A stretch of DNA of 64,000 bases from NCBI GenBank assembly GCA_025362315.1, contig JANYGP010000059.1, positions 1-64,000 of the forward strand, in the 5' to 3' direction. Shown in pieces: positions 8,781-17,815 of the stretch. Source of the stretch: Polaromonas sp. (GTDB lineage Bacteria > Pseudomonadota > Gammaproteobacteria > Burkholderiales > Burkholderiaceae_C). The position numbers and the translations under genes were made by a program. A model generated the notes under the pieces. It worked only from the letters and a program-made list of their open reading frames with translations, was not told the origin of the DNA and searched no databases. Numbering within the stretch: position 1 is the first letter of the stretch; each line of letters starts with the position of its first letter.

Positions 8781-10679
8781 TTAAAAAACAAATCCCACAC
8801 TGGTATGAAGGCGCAGGCGTTTGGCCTGCACGCCGTAAGCCAGGTCTATTTGCAGTGGGCCAATCGGGCTTTTCCAGCGCACACCTGTGCCAATGCCCAC
8901 CGAGGGCCGCAGTGCCTGCGTCCGGTCTGCCACGCCGCCCGCATCAATGAACAACGTGCTTTCAAAGTCTGATGGCATGCTATCGCGCTGGAGGGGGCGT
9001 TGCCATTCCACACTGCCGACTGCCATGTAGCGGCCGGGCCCAATGTTGCCGCTGGGCAGCTTGACGCCAATGTCCCGGTAGCCGTAGCCACGCACAGTGG
9101 TGTCACCGCCTGTGCGAAACAGTGCCGTGCTGGGCAGGCGTGCGTCGTCCTTGGCCAGCACCGCACCGGCTTCTGCCCGCATGGCAATGCGGCTGCCATC
9201 CAGCATGTAAATGCCCAGCCAGCGGGCCACACCGCGGGTGAACGGCTGACGCCGGGCGTTTTCTGCTGCGCTCAATGTGAACCCACCGCCCACCTCAAAC
9301 CCAAGCCCATAGCCACTGCGCGGAAAGGGCAGACTGTCAAAGTACCGGCCGGTCCACACGTAGTTGCCACTAAGGGCCGAGCCATCGCCAGTATTGGCCC
9401 GGGTGTCGACCGCCGCGGCTGTGCCCATGACAGTGGCCCGTTCGTATTGAACATAAATGTTGCGATCAATGCGCTCGGTTTGCTGCGTGCGCCCAAACCG
9501 CAGCCGCTGGGCACTGGTTAGAAGTGCCCTGTCATTGAAGCGTTCAGCCCTGCCCAGGCCCACCCAGCGCCAATTGGCCTCGTCAGGCAACGATGTCCAT
9601 TCGGACTGCACAAAAGGCGCTTTTTTCTCCAGTTGCAAACGTGTCACGGCGCGCCAGTCGGTACCAGCGGCCTTGTTGTGAATGTGTTCCAGCGACACAC
9701 GCGGCCCGCTGTCGGTGCTGACGCCCACGCCGAGTACCACTTTTTGCAGACGCGCCTCACGCACTGTGATTTGAATGGGAATGGCCGCTGGGTCACCTTC
9801 TGGATCCATGAACACATTGGCTGAATCAAAGTAACCACTGGCACCGATGCGCTGCTGGGCGTCAATCAATGCCTTCTGGTCGTACACCAAACCGGGCGGC
9901 AATTGCGCCAGGCGCGGCACCAGGACCGGGTTGTAGCGCGCCACGCCTGTGATCTGTAGCGGACCCAGACGGTACAAGGGGCCCGAGTCAAGCCCGATGG
10001 ACAAATTTGCCTGGCTGGTGAGGGGGTCAATGTCTGCCAGGCTGTCAGTCACCCTGCCTGCCGGATACCGACGTGCCACCAGGCCGCGCAATGCCTGCGC
10101 TTTGGCGCTGCTCCACGCGTCCTGCGTAAAACGCTGACCGTTTGGCAGCAGCCAATTGTTTTGCAAAACACTTTTTTGCGCTTGGGCATTGATGTCGGGC
10201 GACGTGGCAATGTCGCCCGCGAAATTAAAGCGCGTCGTAGCCACCACCGCTGCAGGCCCCGGCTGAAGCGTGACAACAATGATTGGGCGCAGCGCTGCGT
10301 CCTCACGCGTGATACGAATGTCTGGACTGAAGTAACCGAGCGTGCCGACCAGCTTGCGCACATCATCTTCAGCCAAAACCAGCAGACGTGCCAGTTCGGC
10401 TTCTTCCAGGTCAGACACAGCCTGGTAGCGCTTGAGCTCAAAGTGCCTTTCTACCAGCTCACGCAGCGCATTGAACTGCGGCGGAGCGCGCACTGCAATG
10501 TCAAAGGCGATAGCGTTGGGGTTGGGGTTGGGGTTGGGGTTGAAAGTGCCAATCGCAGTCGATAACTGGGCAATGGCCTGAAAAGCCAGCAACATCAAGC
10601 CTGTGCAGATACACACTTGTCCACAAATGCGTCTGTATGTGCGTTGAAATCCGCTTTGCAAAAATATTGTTGAAGTCAC
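8781..10679 (-). CDS. tamA: Outer-membrane assembly factor TamA (BamA/Omp85 family)
   Basis: About 632 residues: signal peptide, an odd NPNPNPNPN linker, POTRA domains (about residues 60-270), then an Omp85 16-strand barrel with GDTTVRGYGYRDIG (the conserved surface-antigen segment, VRGY/F) and the terminal aromatic signature SVGFVF. No clear ATG precedes the signal peptide; I use the GTG at 10677-10679, with a TTG at 10719-10721 or a later GTG as alternatives. Forms the TAM complex with the adjacent tamB. The Asn-Pro linker is encoded by a hexanucleotide tract (see 10516-10542). Confidence 0.92.
   Translation of the reverse strand: MTSTIFLQSGFQRTYRRICGQVCICTGLMLLAFQAIAQLSTAIGTFNPNPNPNPNAIAFDIAVRAPPQFNALRELVERHFELKRYQAVSDLEEAELARLLVLAEDDVRKLVGTLGYFSPDIRITREDAALRPIIVVTLQPGPAAVVATTRFNFAGDIATSPDINAQAQKSVLQNNWLLPNGQRFTQDAWSSAKAQALRGLVARRYPAGRVTDSLADIDPLTSQANLSIGLDSGPLYRLGPLQITGVARYNPVLVPRLAQLPPGLVYDQKALIDAQQRIGASGYFDSANVFMDPEGDPAAIPIQITVREARLQKVVLGVGVSTDSGPRVSLEHIHNKAAGTDWRAVTRLQLEKKAPFVQSEWTSLPDEANWRWVGLGRAERFNDRALLTSAQRLRFGRTQQTERIDRNIYVQYERATVMGTAAAVDTRANTGDGSALSGNYVWTGRYFDSLPFPRSGYGLGFEVGGGFTLSAAENARRQPFTRGVARWLGIYMLDGSRIAMRAEAGAVLAKDDARLPSTALFRTGGDTTVRGYGYRDIGVKLPSGNIGPGRYMAVGSVEWQRPLQRDSMPSDFESTLFIDAGGVADRTQALRPSVGIGTGVRWKSPIGPLQIDLAYGVQAKRLRLHTSVGFVF
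10516..10542 (+). repeat. (TTGGGG)4 tandem hexanucleotide tract within tamA
   Basis: Four perfect TTGGGG units plus TTG on the plus strand, encoding alternating Asn-Pro on the minus strand just after the TamA signal peptide. Four runs of four G make it a textbook G-quadruplex candidate on the template strand, identical in unit to Tetrahymena telomeric DNA. Copy number could vary in steps of two codons without frameshift. Confidence 0.9.
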
Positions 10680-10725
10680 CCGGACAATATAGCGTCCAGG
10701 ACACCTGTTGCCTGAAAGCAAATGT

Positions 10726-11934
10726 CTATTTCGACAAAAGCCGCATGGCCTCTTCCAGCCCTTTGACAGTCAGCGGGTACATGCGCTGGCTGACCAGTTG
10801 CTGCATCACGCTGATCGACTGGCGGTATTGCCACACGCCCTGCGGCTCCGGGTTGATCCACGCAAATTTAGGGAAGGCGTGGGTCAGCCGCTGCATCCAC
10901 TCGGCGCCGGCTTCCTCGTTGTTGTATTCCACACTGCCGCCGGGCTGCAAAATCTCGTACGGGCTCATGGTGGCGTCGCCCACAAAAATCAGTTTGTAAT
11001 CCTTGTTGTATTTGCGGATGATGTCCCAGGTTGCAAACTTTTCACTGAAGCGGCGGCGATTGTTCTTCCACATGAAGTCATACACGCAGTTGTGAAAATA
11101 GTAAAACTCCAGGTGCTTGAATTCAGTCTTGACCGCTGAAAACATTTCCTCAACACGGCCAATGTGTTCGTCCATCGTGCCGCCCACATCCATCAGCAGC
11201 AACACTTTGACATTGTTGTGCCGCTCGGGGACCATCTTGATGTCCAGCCAGCCAGCGTTGGCAGCCGTGGAATGGATGGTGTCTGGCAAATCCAGCTCTT
11301 CAACGTTGCCCAGCCGCGCAAACTTGCGCAGGCGGCGCAGCGCGACTTTGATGTTGCGGGTACCCAGTTCCTGCGTATCGTCGTAGTCTTTGTAGGCACG
11401 CTGGTCCCATACTTTGACGGCACTTTTGTTACGGCTTTTTTCCTGGCCGATGCGGATGCCCTGCGGGTTAAAACCGTTGGCGCCAAAAGGTGATGTACCG
11501 CCGGTGCCAATCCATTTGCTGCCCCCTTCGTGGCGTTCTTTTTGTTCTTCAAAACGCTTTTTCAGCGTTTCCATCAACTCGTCCCAGCCCATTTTTTCTA
11601 TTTTTGCTTTTTCCTCAGGGCTCAACTCCAGCTCCAGGTTTTTACGCAGCCATTCCAGCGGAATGTCCTTGGTAAAGTCCGCCACCATTTCTACACCCTT
11701 AAAGTACGCAGCAAAGGCGCGGTCAAACTTGTCGTAGTGTTTTTCGTCTTTGACGAGGATGGTTCGGCTCAAATAATAGAAATCATCGATTCTGTAAGCG
11801 CCAGCGTCATCATCAGACGTGCCGCTGCCGGGTCCCACAACCCCAGCCTGCAGCGCCTCCAGCAGCATCAGGAATTCCTTGACGGATACCGGCAGCTTGG
11901 CTGAACGCAGGGTGTAGAAAAAATCAATCAGCAC
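10726..11934 (-). CDS. VWA domain protein, CoxE-like
   Basis: 402 residues. C-terminal half is a von Willebrand A (CoxE family) domain with the metal-site strand LLLMDVGGTMDEHI; the usual DxSxS of the MIDAS is replaced by DxGGT. A second site aspartate may be GDATMSP. The N-terminal half is charged and helical. CoxE/YehP proteins act with MoxR AAA+ ATPases in maturation or metal insertion. The matching MoxR gene lies three genes upstream on the same strand, with gaps of no more than 15 bases, so they form one operon. The substrate is unknown. Confidence 0.88.
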   Translation of the reverse strand: MLIDFFYTLRSAKLPVSVKEFLMLLEALQAGVVGPGSGTSDDDAGAYRIDDFYYLSRTILVKDEKHYDKFDRAFAAYFKGVEMVADFTKDIPLEWLRKNLELELSPEEKAKIEKMGWDELMETLKKRFEEQKERHEGGSKWIGTGGTSPFGANGFNPQGIRIGQEKSRNKSAVKVWDQRAYKDYDDTQELGTRNIKVALRRLRKFARLGNVEELDLPDTIHSTAANAGWLDIKMVPERHNNVKVLLLMDVGGTMDEHIGRVEEMFSAVKTEFKHLEFYYFHNCVYDFMWKNNRRRFSEKFATWDIIRKYNKDYKLIFVGDATMSPYEILQPGGSVEYNNEEAGAEWMQRLTHAFPKFAWINPEPQGVWQYRQSISVMQQLVSQRMYPLTVKGLEEAMRLLSK

Positions 11935-11947
11935 GGCAGTATCAATT

Positions 11948-12544
11948 TCAGTGTTTATTCAGGCCATAAAGCAACTGCGCCTTGGCCTCCGGCCATTCCC
12001 CGGCGCGCATGCTGTACATCACAGTGTCGCGGATGGTACCGTCACGGCGCAACGCGTGGCCGCGAATCACGCCGTCTTTGTGTGCCCCCAGGCGCTCAAT
12101 GGCTGCCTGGGATGCAAAGTTGAAATTGTCTGTGCGCCAGCCCACCACGTTGCAGCCCAGTGTTTCAAACGCATGCGTCAACAGCAGCAACTTGCATGTC
12201 GAGTTCACGTGGGTGCGCTGGTGGCGTTTGGCATACCAGGTGTAGCCTATTTCAACGCGTTTGACGGCCGGCAAAATATCATGGTAGCTGGTGCATCCCA
12301 TGACCTCGCCGGTTTGCTCTTCAGTCACAGCAAAGGCAAACCGGTCACCCGCCTCGCGCATTTTGAGGGCGGTGGCAATGTAAGCCGCGGTGTTGACAGG
12401 TTCAGGAACCGATGTAACGCGCAGTTGCCACAAATCGCCATCCGCAGCAGCAGCTCTCAAACCCGCTTCATGGTCAGCCGTGAGGGGTACCAGACGCACC
12501 CCACGCCCGACAAGGTTGACAGGTTCTACAAAAGCCGTTGTCAC
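11948..12544 (-). CDS. GNAT-family N-acetyltransferase (RimJ/RimL type)
   Basis: 198 residues with the Acetyltransf_3 pattern: N-terminal LVGRGVRLVPLTADHEAGL, EIGYTWYAKRHQRTHVNSTC around the acetyl-CoA loop, and LGAHKDGVIRGHALRRDGT near the end, as in RimJ/RimL-like enzymes. Start is the GTG at 12542-12544, overlapping the upstream stop by four bases. Its presence inside a MoxR/CoxE operon suggests acetylation of a protein linked to that system, but the substrate is unknown. Confidence 0.85.
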   Translation of the reverse strand: MTTAFVEPVNLVGRGVRLVPLTADHEAGLRAAAADGDLWQLRVTSVPEPVNTAAYIATALKMREAGDRFAFAVTEEQTGEVMGCTSYHDILPAVKRVEIGYTWYAKRHQRTHVNSTCKLLLLTHAFETLGCNVVGWRTDNFNFASQAAIERLGAHKDGVIRGHALRRDGTIRDTVMYSMRAGEWPEAKAQLLYGLNKH

Positions 12545-12777
12545 AGTTTTTCACTGTTTTGGGTGCTTATCAATCTGGCTCGCAGTTTGCGGGCAGCCTG
12601 CAAGCCCAAACCGCCACCCAGTCCGAGCAGACCGATTCCCAGAATGCTGCTGTTGCTGTAACCAGGGTCAAAGACATTCAGTCCGAGGGCCACGCACAAG
12701 CCGTAAGCCAGCATGGCACCAGCAACAAAGCCTGCTGCATCGACCAGTCCTTCTATCAACATCTGTTTGGCGTTCAT
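12541..12777 (-). CDS. Small membrane protein of unknown function (78 aa) in the MoxR operon
   Basis: Two hydrophobic segments (about VDAAGFVAGAMLAYGLCVAL and ILGIGLLGLGGGLGLQAA) followed by a basic tail (RKLRARL). ATG at 12775-12777 has AAGGA four bases upstream; a TTG at 12789 is less likely. Sits between moxR and the acetyltransferase, coupled to the latter by a GTGA overlap. I do not recognise the family. Confidence 0.7.
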   Translation of the reverse strand: MNAKQMLIEGLVDAAGFVAGAMLAYGLCVALGLNVFDPGYSNSSILGIGLLGLGGGLGLQAARKLRARLISTQNSEKL

Positions 12778-12792
12778 GGAGTCCTTCAAGTT

Positions 12793-13647
12793 TTACCGGT
12801 TGTTGCGTTGCATAAACACCAGCTTTTCAAACAGTGTCACGTCCTGTTCGTTTTTAAGCAATGCGCCTACCAGCGGGGGTACGGCTACTTTGTCTTCTTT
12901 GCTCTGCAATGCTGCAAGAGAGATGTCCTCGGCCACCAGCAATTTGAGCCAGTCCAGCAGCTCGCTGGTCGACGGCTTCTTTTTCAGCCCCGGCAAATTG
13001 CGCACATCGTAAAAAGTTTTCATGGCAGCTGCCAGCAACTCTTTTTTCAGGCCCGGGAAATGGACATCCACAATTTGCCGCATCGTCTCTGGATCAGGAA
13101 ACTTGATGTAATGGAAAAAACAGCGGCGCAAAAACGCATCGGGCAGCTCTTTTTCATTGTTCGACGTGATAAACACCAGCGGACGGTGCTTTGCCTTGAT
13201 CAACTCGCGCGTCTCGTATACGTAAAACTCCATGCGGTCAATTTCACGCAGCAAGTCGTTGGGAAACTCAATGTCTGCCTTGTCAATTTCGTCTATCAGC
13301 AGTGCCACCGGGGTTTCTGACGTAAACGCCTGCCACAGCACGCCCTTGACGATGTAGTTGTGAATATTCTTGACCTTTTCACCGCCGTCAACCGTTGAAA
13401 GCTGGGAATCCCGCAGGCGCGACACGGCGTCGTATTCATACAGGCCCTGCTGCGCTTTTGTGGTGGACTTGATGTGCCACTGCAGCAAAGGCAGGCCCAG
13501 GGCAACAGCCACTTCTTCAGCCAGCATGGTCTTGCCGGTACCGGGTTCACCCTTGACCAAAAGCGGTTTTTTAAGCGTTGCTGCAGCATTGACAGCCAGC
13601 ATCAAATCCTGGGTCGCAACGTAGTTTTTGGAGCCTTGAAATTTCAT
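12793..13647 (-). CDS. MoxR-family AAA+ ATPase
   Basis: 284 residues with Walker A GEPGTGKTML (about residues 37-46), Walker B LLIDEIDKAD and sensor 1 VFITSNNEKELPD; the C-terminal lid domain is short, as in MoxR proteins. MoxR ATPases are chaperones that remodel partner complexes together with a VWA protein; the partner here is the CoxE-like gene at 10726. First gene of its operon, divergent from cytochrome c4 across 174 bases. Confidence 0.93.
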   Translation of the reverse strand: MKFQGSKNYVATQDLMLAVNAAATLKKPLLVKGEPGTGKTMLAEEVAVALGLPLLQWHIKSTTKAQQGLYEYDAVSRLRDSQLSTVDGGEKVKNIHNYIVKGVLWQAFTSETPVALLIDEIDKADIEFPNDLLREIDRMEFYVYETRELIKAKHRPLVFITSNNEKELPDAFLRRCFFHYIKFPDPETMRQIVDVHFPGLKKELLAAAMKTFYDVRNLPGLKKKPSTSELLDWLKLLVAEDISLAALQSKEDKVAVPPLVGALLKNEQDVTLFEKLVFMQRNNR

Positions 13648-13821
13648 GTTGGATGTTGATTCCTGGCGTGGATTGAAAGTTTTGGAAAGAAACAGTGCAT
13701 TTTGCAGCAGAGCGGTGTGGCAATACCAGCCCAGATATAATTGGAACTTGGTATTTCATCGCTGCCACTGCCTTATTTCCACTGATTTTTATCTGTTTTT
13801 CCACTGAATTGTGCTCGCAAA

Positions 13822-14490
13822 ATGAACAAGCTGTTATCCATCATTTCCGCATTGGCTGTCTCTTGTGTGACGGTTACTGCACTGGCGCAGGACATCAAAG
13901 GCGATGCCAAGGCTGGCGAAAGCAAAAACGCCATGTGCATTGGTTGCCATGGCATTCAGGGCTATCAGGCCAGCTTTCCTGAGGTGTACAAGGTGCCGAT
14001 GATTTCGGGCCAGTCTGCAAAGTACATCATGTCCTCCTTGAACGCCTATAAAAAAGGGGAGCGCAAACATCCCAGCATGCGGGGCATTGCAGAGACCCTG
14101 AATGATCAGGACATGGCTGATCTGGCGGCTTATTACAGCGTCAGCGGGGTTGTGGCAAATGTTGCGGCCCTGCCCGACAAGCCATCTAAAGAGCCAGGCG
14201 AGAAAGTTCAGGCGCTGTTGAACAAGGCAAACTGCTCCTCGTGTCATGGCGCCAACTTCAGCAAGCCGATTGATCCGTCTTACCCAAAACTGGCGGGCCA
14301 GCATGCTGACTATCTGCTGGTGGCCCTGAAGTCCTACAAAGTAGAAAATAACGCCAAGGTTGGGCGGGGCAATGTCATCATGGCTGGCATGGCCAAGCAA
14401 TATACGAATGCCGAGCTGAAAGTTCTGGCCAGCTATTTGTCGTCGCTCGACGGTGAACTCAAGACCGTGCAACCAAGCCGGTTTCGTTAA
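13822..14490 (+). CDS. Diheme cytochrome c4
   Basis: 222 residues with a Sec signal peptide (LLSIISALAVSCVTVTALAQ) and two cytochrome c domains, heme sites CIGCHG and CSSCHG, each followed by the expected distal Met region (KVPMISGQSAKY and GMAKQYT). Cytochrome c4 is a periplasmic electron carrier between the bc1 complex and terminal oxidases. Single gene with its own terminator at 14509. The closely facing MoxR operon may share a control region. Confidence 0.9.
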   Translation: MNKLLSIISALAVSCVTVTALAQDIKGDAKAGESKNAMCIGCHGIQGYQASFPEVYKVPMISGQSAKYIMSSLNAYKKGERKHPSMRGIAETLNDQDMADLAAYYSVSGVVANVAALPDKPSKEPGEKVQALLNKANCSSCHGANFSKPIDPSYPKLAGQHADYLLVALKSYKVENNAKVGRGNVIMAGMAKQYTNAELKVLASYLSSLDGELKTVQPSRFR

Positions 14491-14508
14491 CTGCAATTCA
14501 GGCTTTTG

Positions 14509-14534
14509 AAAAACCGCTGGCACAGCGGTTTTTT
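14509..14534. terminator. Rho-independent terminator between cytochrome c4 and the DUF1841 gene
   Basis: Perfect stem ACCGCTG/CAGCGGT with a three-base loop, flanked by A5 on one side and T6 on the other, so it can serve both convergent genes. Confidence 0.85.
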
Positions 14535-14543
14535 ATCTCTAGA

Positions 14544-14978
14544 TCAGTCCCGCGTGGCCCGACGCTGCACACAGTCAATGTAAGCCGCACCATCAGGCGG
14601 TCTGCCTGCACGCTGGCTTTCCCACATCATCTGACCCAGGCATTCCATCGTTTCATGATGCGCATCGTGCAATGAGTCGCGTCTGGCTGTCAGCAGTTCA
14701 ACTGCCCGACGTATGCCACGCGGCTGGTCGATGGCGCATTGCTCACTGATAGACAGGTGCATGGACAGGTGCAGGAAGGGATTGGTCTTGTTGCTCTGAA
14801 CGTCACCCATGTTCGCCAGCGCCACATCGACGTCCGAAAAATCTGCCCGGTATTCGGGGTGTTCAGCCAGCCATTGACTTGCTATGGTTTCAAGAGCTTC
14901 CAGCGGTTTATTTGATTGGGCATTAGCCTGAACTGAGCAGAAAAATCGACGAACATCGGCTTGTGAAGGCGTAAACAT
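14544..14978 (-). CDS. DUF1841 family protein
   Basis: 144 residues, full family length, with the diagnostic segments TNPFLHLSMHLSISEQ, DQPRGIR and HETMECLGQMMWESQR. The family is common in beta- and gammaproteobacteria; no function is established. Soluble, no signal peptide. It is convergent with cytochrome c4 and divergent from pcaI. Confidence 0.88.
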   Translation of the reverse strand: MFTPSQADVRRFFCSVQANAQSNKPLEALETIASQWLAEHPEYRADFSDVDVALANMGDVQSNKTNPFLHLSMHLSISEQCAIDQPRGIRRAVELLTARRDSLHDAHHETMECLGQMMWESQRAGRPPDGAAYIDCVQRRATRD

Positions 14979-15084
14979 GCTTTCAGCTTAGCATGCAGAC
15001 GCAAACCATGTTTTTGCGGCAAACTGTTTTATGGCTGGCGCAACAATGTGTCTCTGATAATGGCGTTGTAATGAAGACACCAGC

Positions 15085-15801
15085 ATGATTAACAAAGTTG
15101 CCCGCTTCATCGCGGATACGCTGGCAGACGTGCAAGACGGCGCAACGGTTTTGATTGGCGGCTTTGGCACGGCCGGCATACCAGACGAGCTGATTGACGG
15201 CCTGTTGGCGCAAGGAGCCAAAGACCTGACAGTTGTCAACAACAATGCTGGCAACGCAGAGGCAGGACTGGCAGCCCTGCTCAAAGCCGGCCGGGTACGC
15301 AAAATCATTTGCAGCTTTCCGCGCCAGACGGACAGTCATGTGTTTGACAGCTTGTACCGCGCTGACAAACTTGAACTGGAACTGGTGCCCCAGGGCAATC
15401 TGGCCGAGCGTATCCGGGCTGCGGGCGCAGGCATAGGCGCTTTTTTTTCGCCTACCGGTTATGGCACCGATCTGGCCAAAAATGCTGACGGCAGCATGAA
15501 GGAGACGCGTGAAATCAATGGCAAAAACTACGTTCTTGAAATGCCGATTCATGGCGACCTGGCATTGATCAAAGCCGAGCAGGGCGACCGCTGGGGCAAC
15601 CTGACATATCGCAAGTCTGCGCGCAACTTTGGCCCGGTCATGGCCACCGCCGCCAAAAAGACAATTGCCACTGTGCATGAAATTGTGGCGCTTGGCGCAC
15701 TGAACCCGGAACATATCGTCACACCCGGCATTTTTGTTCACGCCATTGTTAAAATTGACAGGGTGAAAACACAACCCGGTGGTCAAAAGAAAGTGGCATG
15801 A
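15085..15801 (+). CDS. pcaI: 3-oxoadipate CoA-transferase, alpha subunit
   Basis: 238 residues of the type I CoA-transferase A subunit with the CoA-binding loop GGFGTAGIPDELIDGL near residue 28. Transfers CoA from succinyl-CoA to a 3-oxoacid together with the beta subunit whose gene overlaps it by four bases. Calling it PcaI rather than ScoA/AtoD rests on the following beta-ketoadipyl-CoA thiolase gene. First gene of the unit; no regulator is visible nearby. Confidence 0.85.
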   Translation: MINKVARFIADTLADVQDGATVLIGGFGTAGIPDELIDGLLAQGAKDLTVVNNNAGNAEAGLAALLKAGRVRKIICSFPRQTDSHVFDSLYRADKLELELVPQGNLAERIRAAGAGIGAFFSPTGYGTDLAKNADGSMKETREINGKNYVLEMPIHGDLALIKAEQGDRWGNLTYRKSARNFGPVMATAAKKTIATVHEIVALGALNPEHIVTPGIFVHAIVKIDRVKTQPGGQKKVA

Positions 15802-16466
15802 ATATGCGCTACCAACAACGTACCAGAGACCAGCTGGCCGCTCGCATTGCGGCAGACATCCCCGAAGGCGCCACGGTCAACCTGGGCATCGGCATGCCCA
15901 CACTGGTGGCCAACCATATTCCTGCAGGATTCGAGGTGCTGCTGCACAGTGAAAACGGCATTTTAGGCATGGGCCCAGCACCGGCAAAGGGCGATGAAGA
16001 CTATGACCTGATCAACGCGGGCAAACAACCTGTGACCTTGCTTGAAGGTGGCGCATACTTTCACCATGCAGACAGCTTTGCCATGATGCGCGGCGGGCAC
16101 CTGGACATCTGCGTGCTGGGTGCGTTTCAGGTGTCCAGCACGGGTGACCTGGCCAACTGGAGCACAGGAGAAATTGGCGCCATTCCAGCAGTCGGTGGCG
16201 CGATGGACCTGGCTGTTGGCGCCAAACAAACCTGGGTAATGATGGACTTGCTGACCAGACAGGGCACAAGCAAAATCGTCGACCATTGCAGTTATCCGTT
16301 GACCGGTATTGGCTGCGTCAAGCGCATTTACACAGAGCTGGCGACGCTGGCCTGCACACCGCAAGGCTTGAGATTGATTGACAAGATCGATGGACTTGAA
16401 CACGCCGAGCTTGAGCTGATCGTTGGTCTGACTATTGCTAATGAATGCTCAATGAATGCTCAATGA
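15798..16466 (+). CDS. pcaJ: 3-oxoadipate CoA-transferase, beta subunit
   Basis: 222 residues with the catalytic glutamate, Glu52, in HSENGILGMGP, and NLGIGMPTLVANHIP upstream. The ATG overlaps the pcaI stop (ATGA). The last codons contain an 11-base direct duplication (AATGCTCAATG twice), adding a few residues (NECSMNAQ) to the C-terminus compared with what a single copy would encode; this lies outside the fold core and is probably harmless. Confidence 0.86.
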   Translation: MNMRYQQRTRDQLAARIAADIPEGATVNLGIGMPTLVANHIPAGFEVLLHSENGILGMGPAPAKGDEDYDLINAGKQPVTLLEGGAYFHHADSFAMMRGGHLDICVLGAFQVSSTGDLANWSTGEIGAIPAVGGAMDLAVGAKQTWVMMDLLTRQGTSKIVDHCSYPLTGIGCVKRIYTELATLACTPQGLRLIDKIDGLEHAELELIVGLTIANECSMNAQ

Positions 16467-16489
16467 ATTTTAATTTTTGAAAACACGAT

Positions 16490-17692
16490 ATGAACCACGC
16501 TTTTATTTGTGATGCCATCCGCACTCCATTCGGCCGCTATGGCGGCGCATTGAGCAGCGTGCGAACCGACGATTTGGGCGCGATTCCGCTCAAGGCGCTG
16601 ATGGTGCGCAACCCGAATGTGGACTGGTTGGCTGTGACCGATGTGATCTATGGATGCGTGAACCAGGCCGGTGAAGACAACCGCAACGTGGCCCACATGG
16701 CAACACTTCTGGCGGGTTTGCCGATGGAGTTGCCCGGTGCAACCATCAACCGCCTGTGCGGCTCCGGGCTGGATGCAATCGGTACGGCAGCCCGCGCCAT
16801 CAAAGCGGGGGAGGCTTCCATGATGATAGCGGGCGGTATTGAAAGCATGAGCCGTGCGCCATTTGTGATGGGCAAGGCTGAAAGTGCTTTCAGCCGCGCT
16901 GCGCAGATGTACGACACCACCATTGGCTGGCGCTTTGTGAACAGGCTGATGCGCGAAAAGTACGGCGTTGACGCCATGCCGGAAACAGCCGAAAACGTGG
17001 CCACAGACTACAACATCAGCCGCGAAGACCAGGACAGAATGGCCCTGGCCAGCCAGCTCAAAGCAGTGGCCGCGCAAAAGGCCGGTTTCTTTGATGCCGA
17101 GATCACGCCTGTGACCATTGCTCAGAAAAAGGGAGACGCCATTGTTGTCAGCAAGGACGAACATCCACGCGAAACCAGCCTGGAAGCTCTTGCCAAACTC
17201 AAGGGTGCAGTGCGGCCTGATGGCAGCGTGACAGCCGGCAATGCTTCTGGCGTCAATGACGGTGCCTGTGCATTGCTGCTGGCAGACGAAGCCACTGCCG
17301 CCAAAAACGGGCTGACGCCACGCGCCCGTATCGTTGGCATGGCGACTGCTGGCGTGGCGCCTCGCATCATGGGCATTGGCCCCGCACCTGCTACCCAAAA
17401 GGTGCTGGCGCTGACAGGCTTGACGCTGGCGCAGATGGACGTGATTGAATTGAATGAGGCATTTGCTGCGCAAGGCCTGGCTGTGCTGCGCCTGCTGGGC
17501 CTGCAAGACGACGATGAGCGCGTCAACCCCAATGGCGGCGCCATTGCGCTTGGCCACCCGCTGGGCGCATCAGGCGCAAGGCTGGCTACCACTGCTGTCA
17601 ACCAGCTGCACAAAACCTCGGGCCGCTACGCCCTGTGCACCATGTGCATTGGGGTTGGACAGGGCATTGCGCTGGTGCTTGAGCGAGTCTGA
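16490..17692 (+). CDS. pcaF: Beta-ketoadipyl-CoA thiolase
   Basis: 400 residues. Thiolase catalytic residues are Cys90 (NRLCGSGLD), His356 (GHPLGASGAR) and Cys386 (CTMCIGVGQG). The long form with GCVNQAGEDNRNVAHMATLL is typical of PcaF/PaaJ, which cleaves 3-oxoadipyl-CoA to succinyl-CoA and acetyl-CoA. With pcaIJ it completes the lower beta-ketoadipate pathway; aromatic-ring genes are not in the window. A PaaJ role in phenylacetate degradation cannot be excluded. Confidence 0.88.
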   Translation: MNHAFICDAIRTPFGRYGGALSSVRTDDLGAIPLKALMVRNPNVDWLAVTDVIYGCVNQAGEDNRNVAHMATLLAGLPMELPGATINRLCGSGLDAIGTAARAIKAGEASMMIAGGIESMSRAPFVMGKAESAFSRAAQMYDTTIGWRFVNRLMREKYGVDAMPETAENVATDYNISREDQDRMALASQLKAVAAQKAGFFDAEITPVTIAQKKGDAIVVSKDEHPRETSLEALAKLKGAVRPDGSVTAGNASGVNDGACALLLADEATAAKNGLTPRARIVGMATAGVAPRIMGIGPAPATQKVLALTGLTLAQMDVIELNEAFAAQGLAVLRLLGLQDDDERVNPNGGAIALGHPLGASGARLATTAVNQLHKTSGRYALCTMCIGVGQGIALVLERV

Positions 17693-17693
17693 A

Positions 17694-17755
17694 TGCTATG
17701 TATAACATAGCTGTTAGCGCCCGTTCAGATTGGGTTAGAGGCACTTTTTACTTGT
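17694..17755 (+). repeat. Dispersed palindromic repeat, copy 4
   Basis: Begins two bases after the pcaF stop: ATGCTATG...ACATAGCTGTTAGCGCCCG then a diverged right arm TGGGTTAGAGGCACTTTTT. Confidence 0.75.
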
Positions 17756-17815
17756 ATTTACGACGCGAGGCAAGCCACTTTCCTGGGCTACACTTGTTTT
17801 TTTGAAAGTCAAACC

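Noticed and set aside
15000-15786. Long minus-strand frame opposite pcaI (267 codons)
   Set aside because: It mirrors the CoA-transferase gene and its residues (runs of Cys/His) do not resemble any family.
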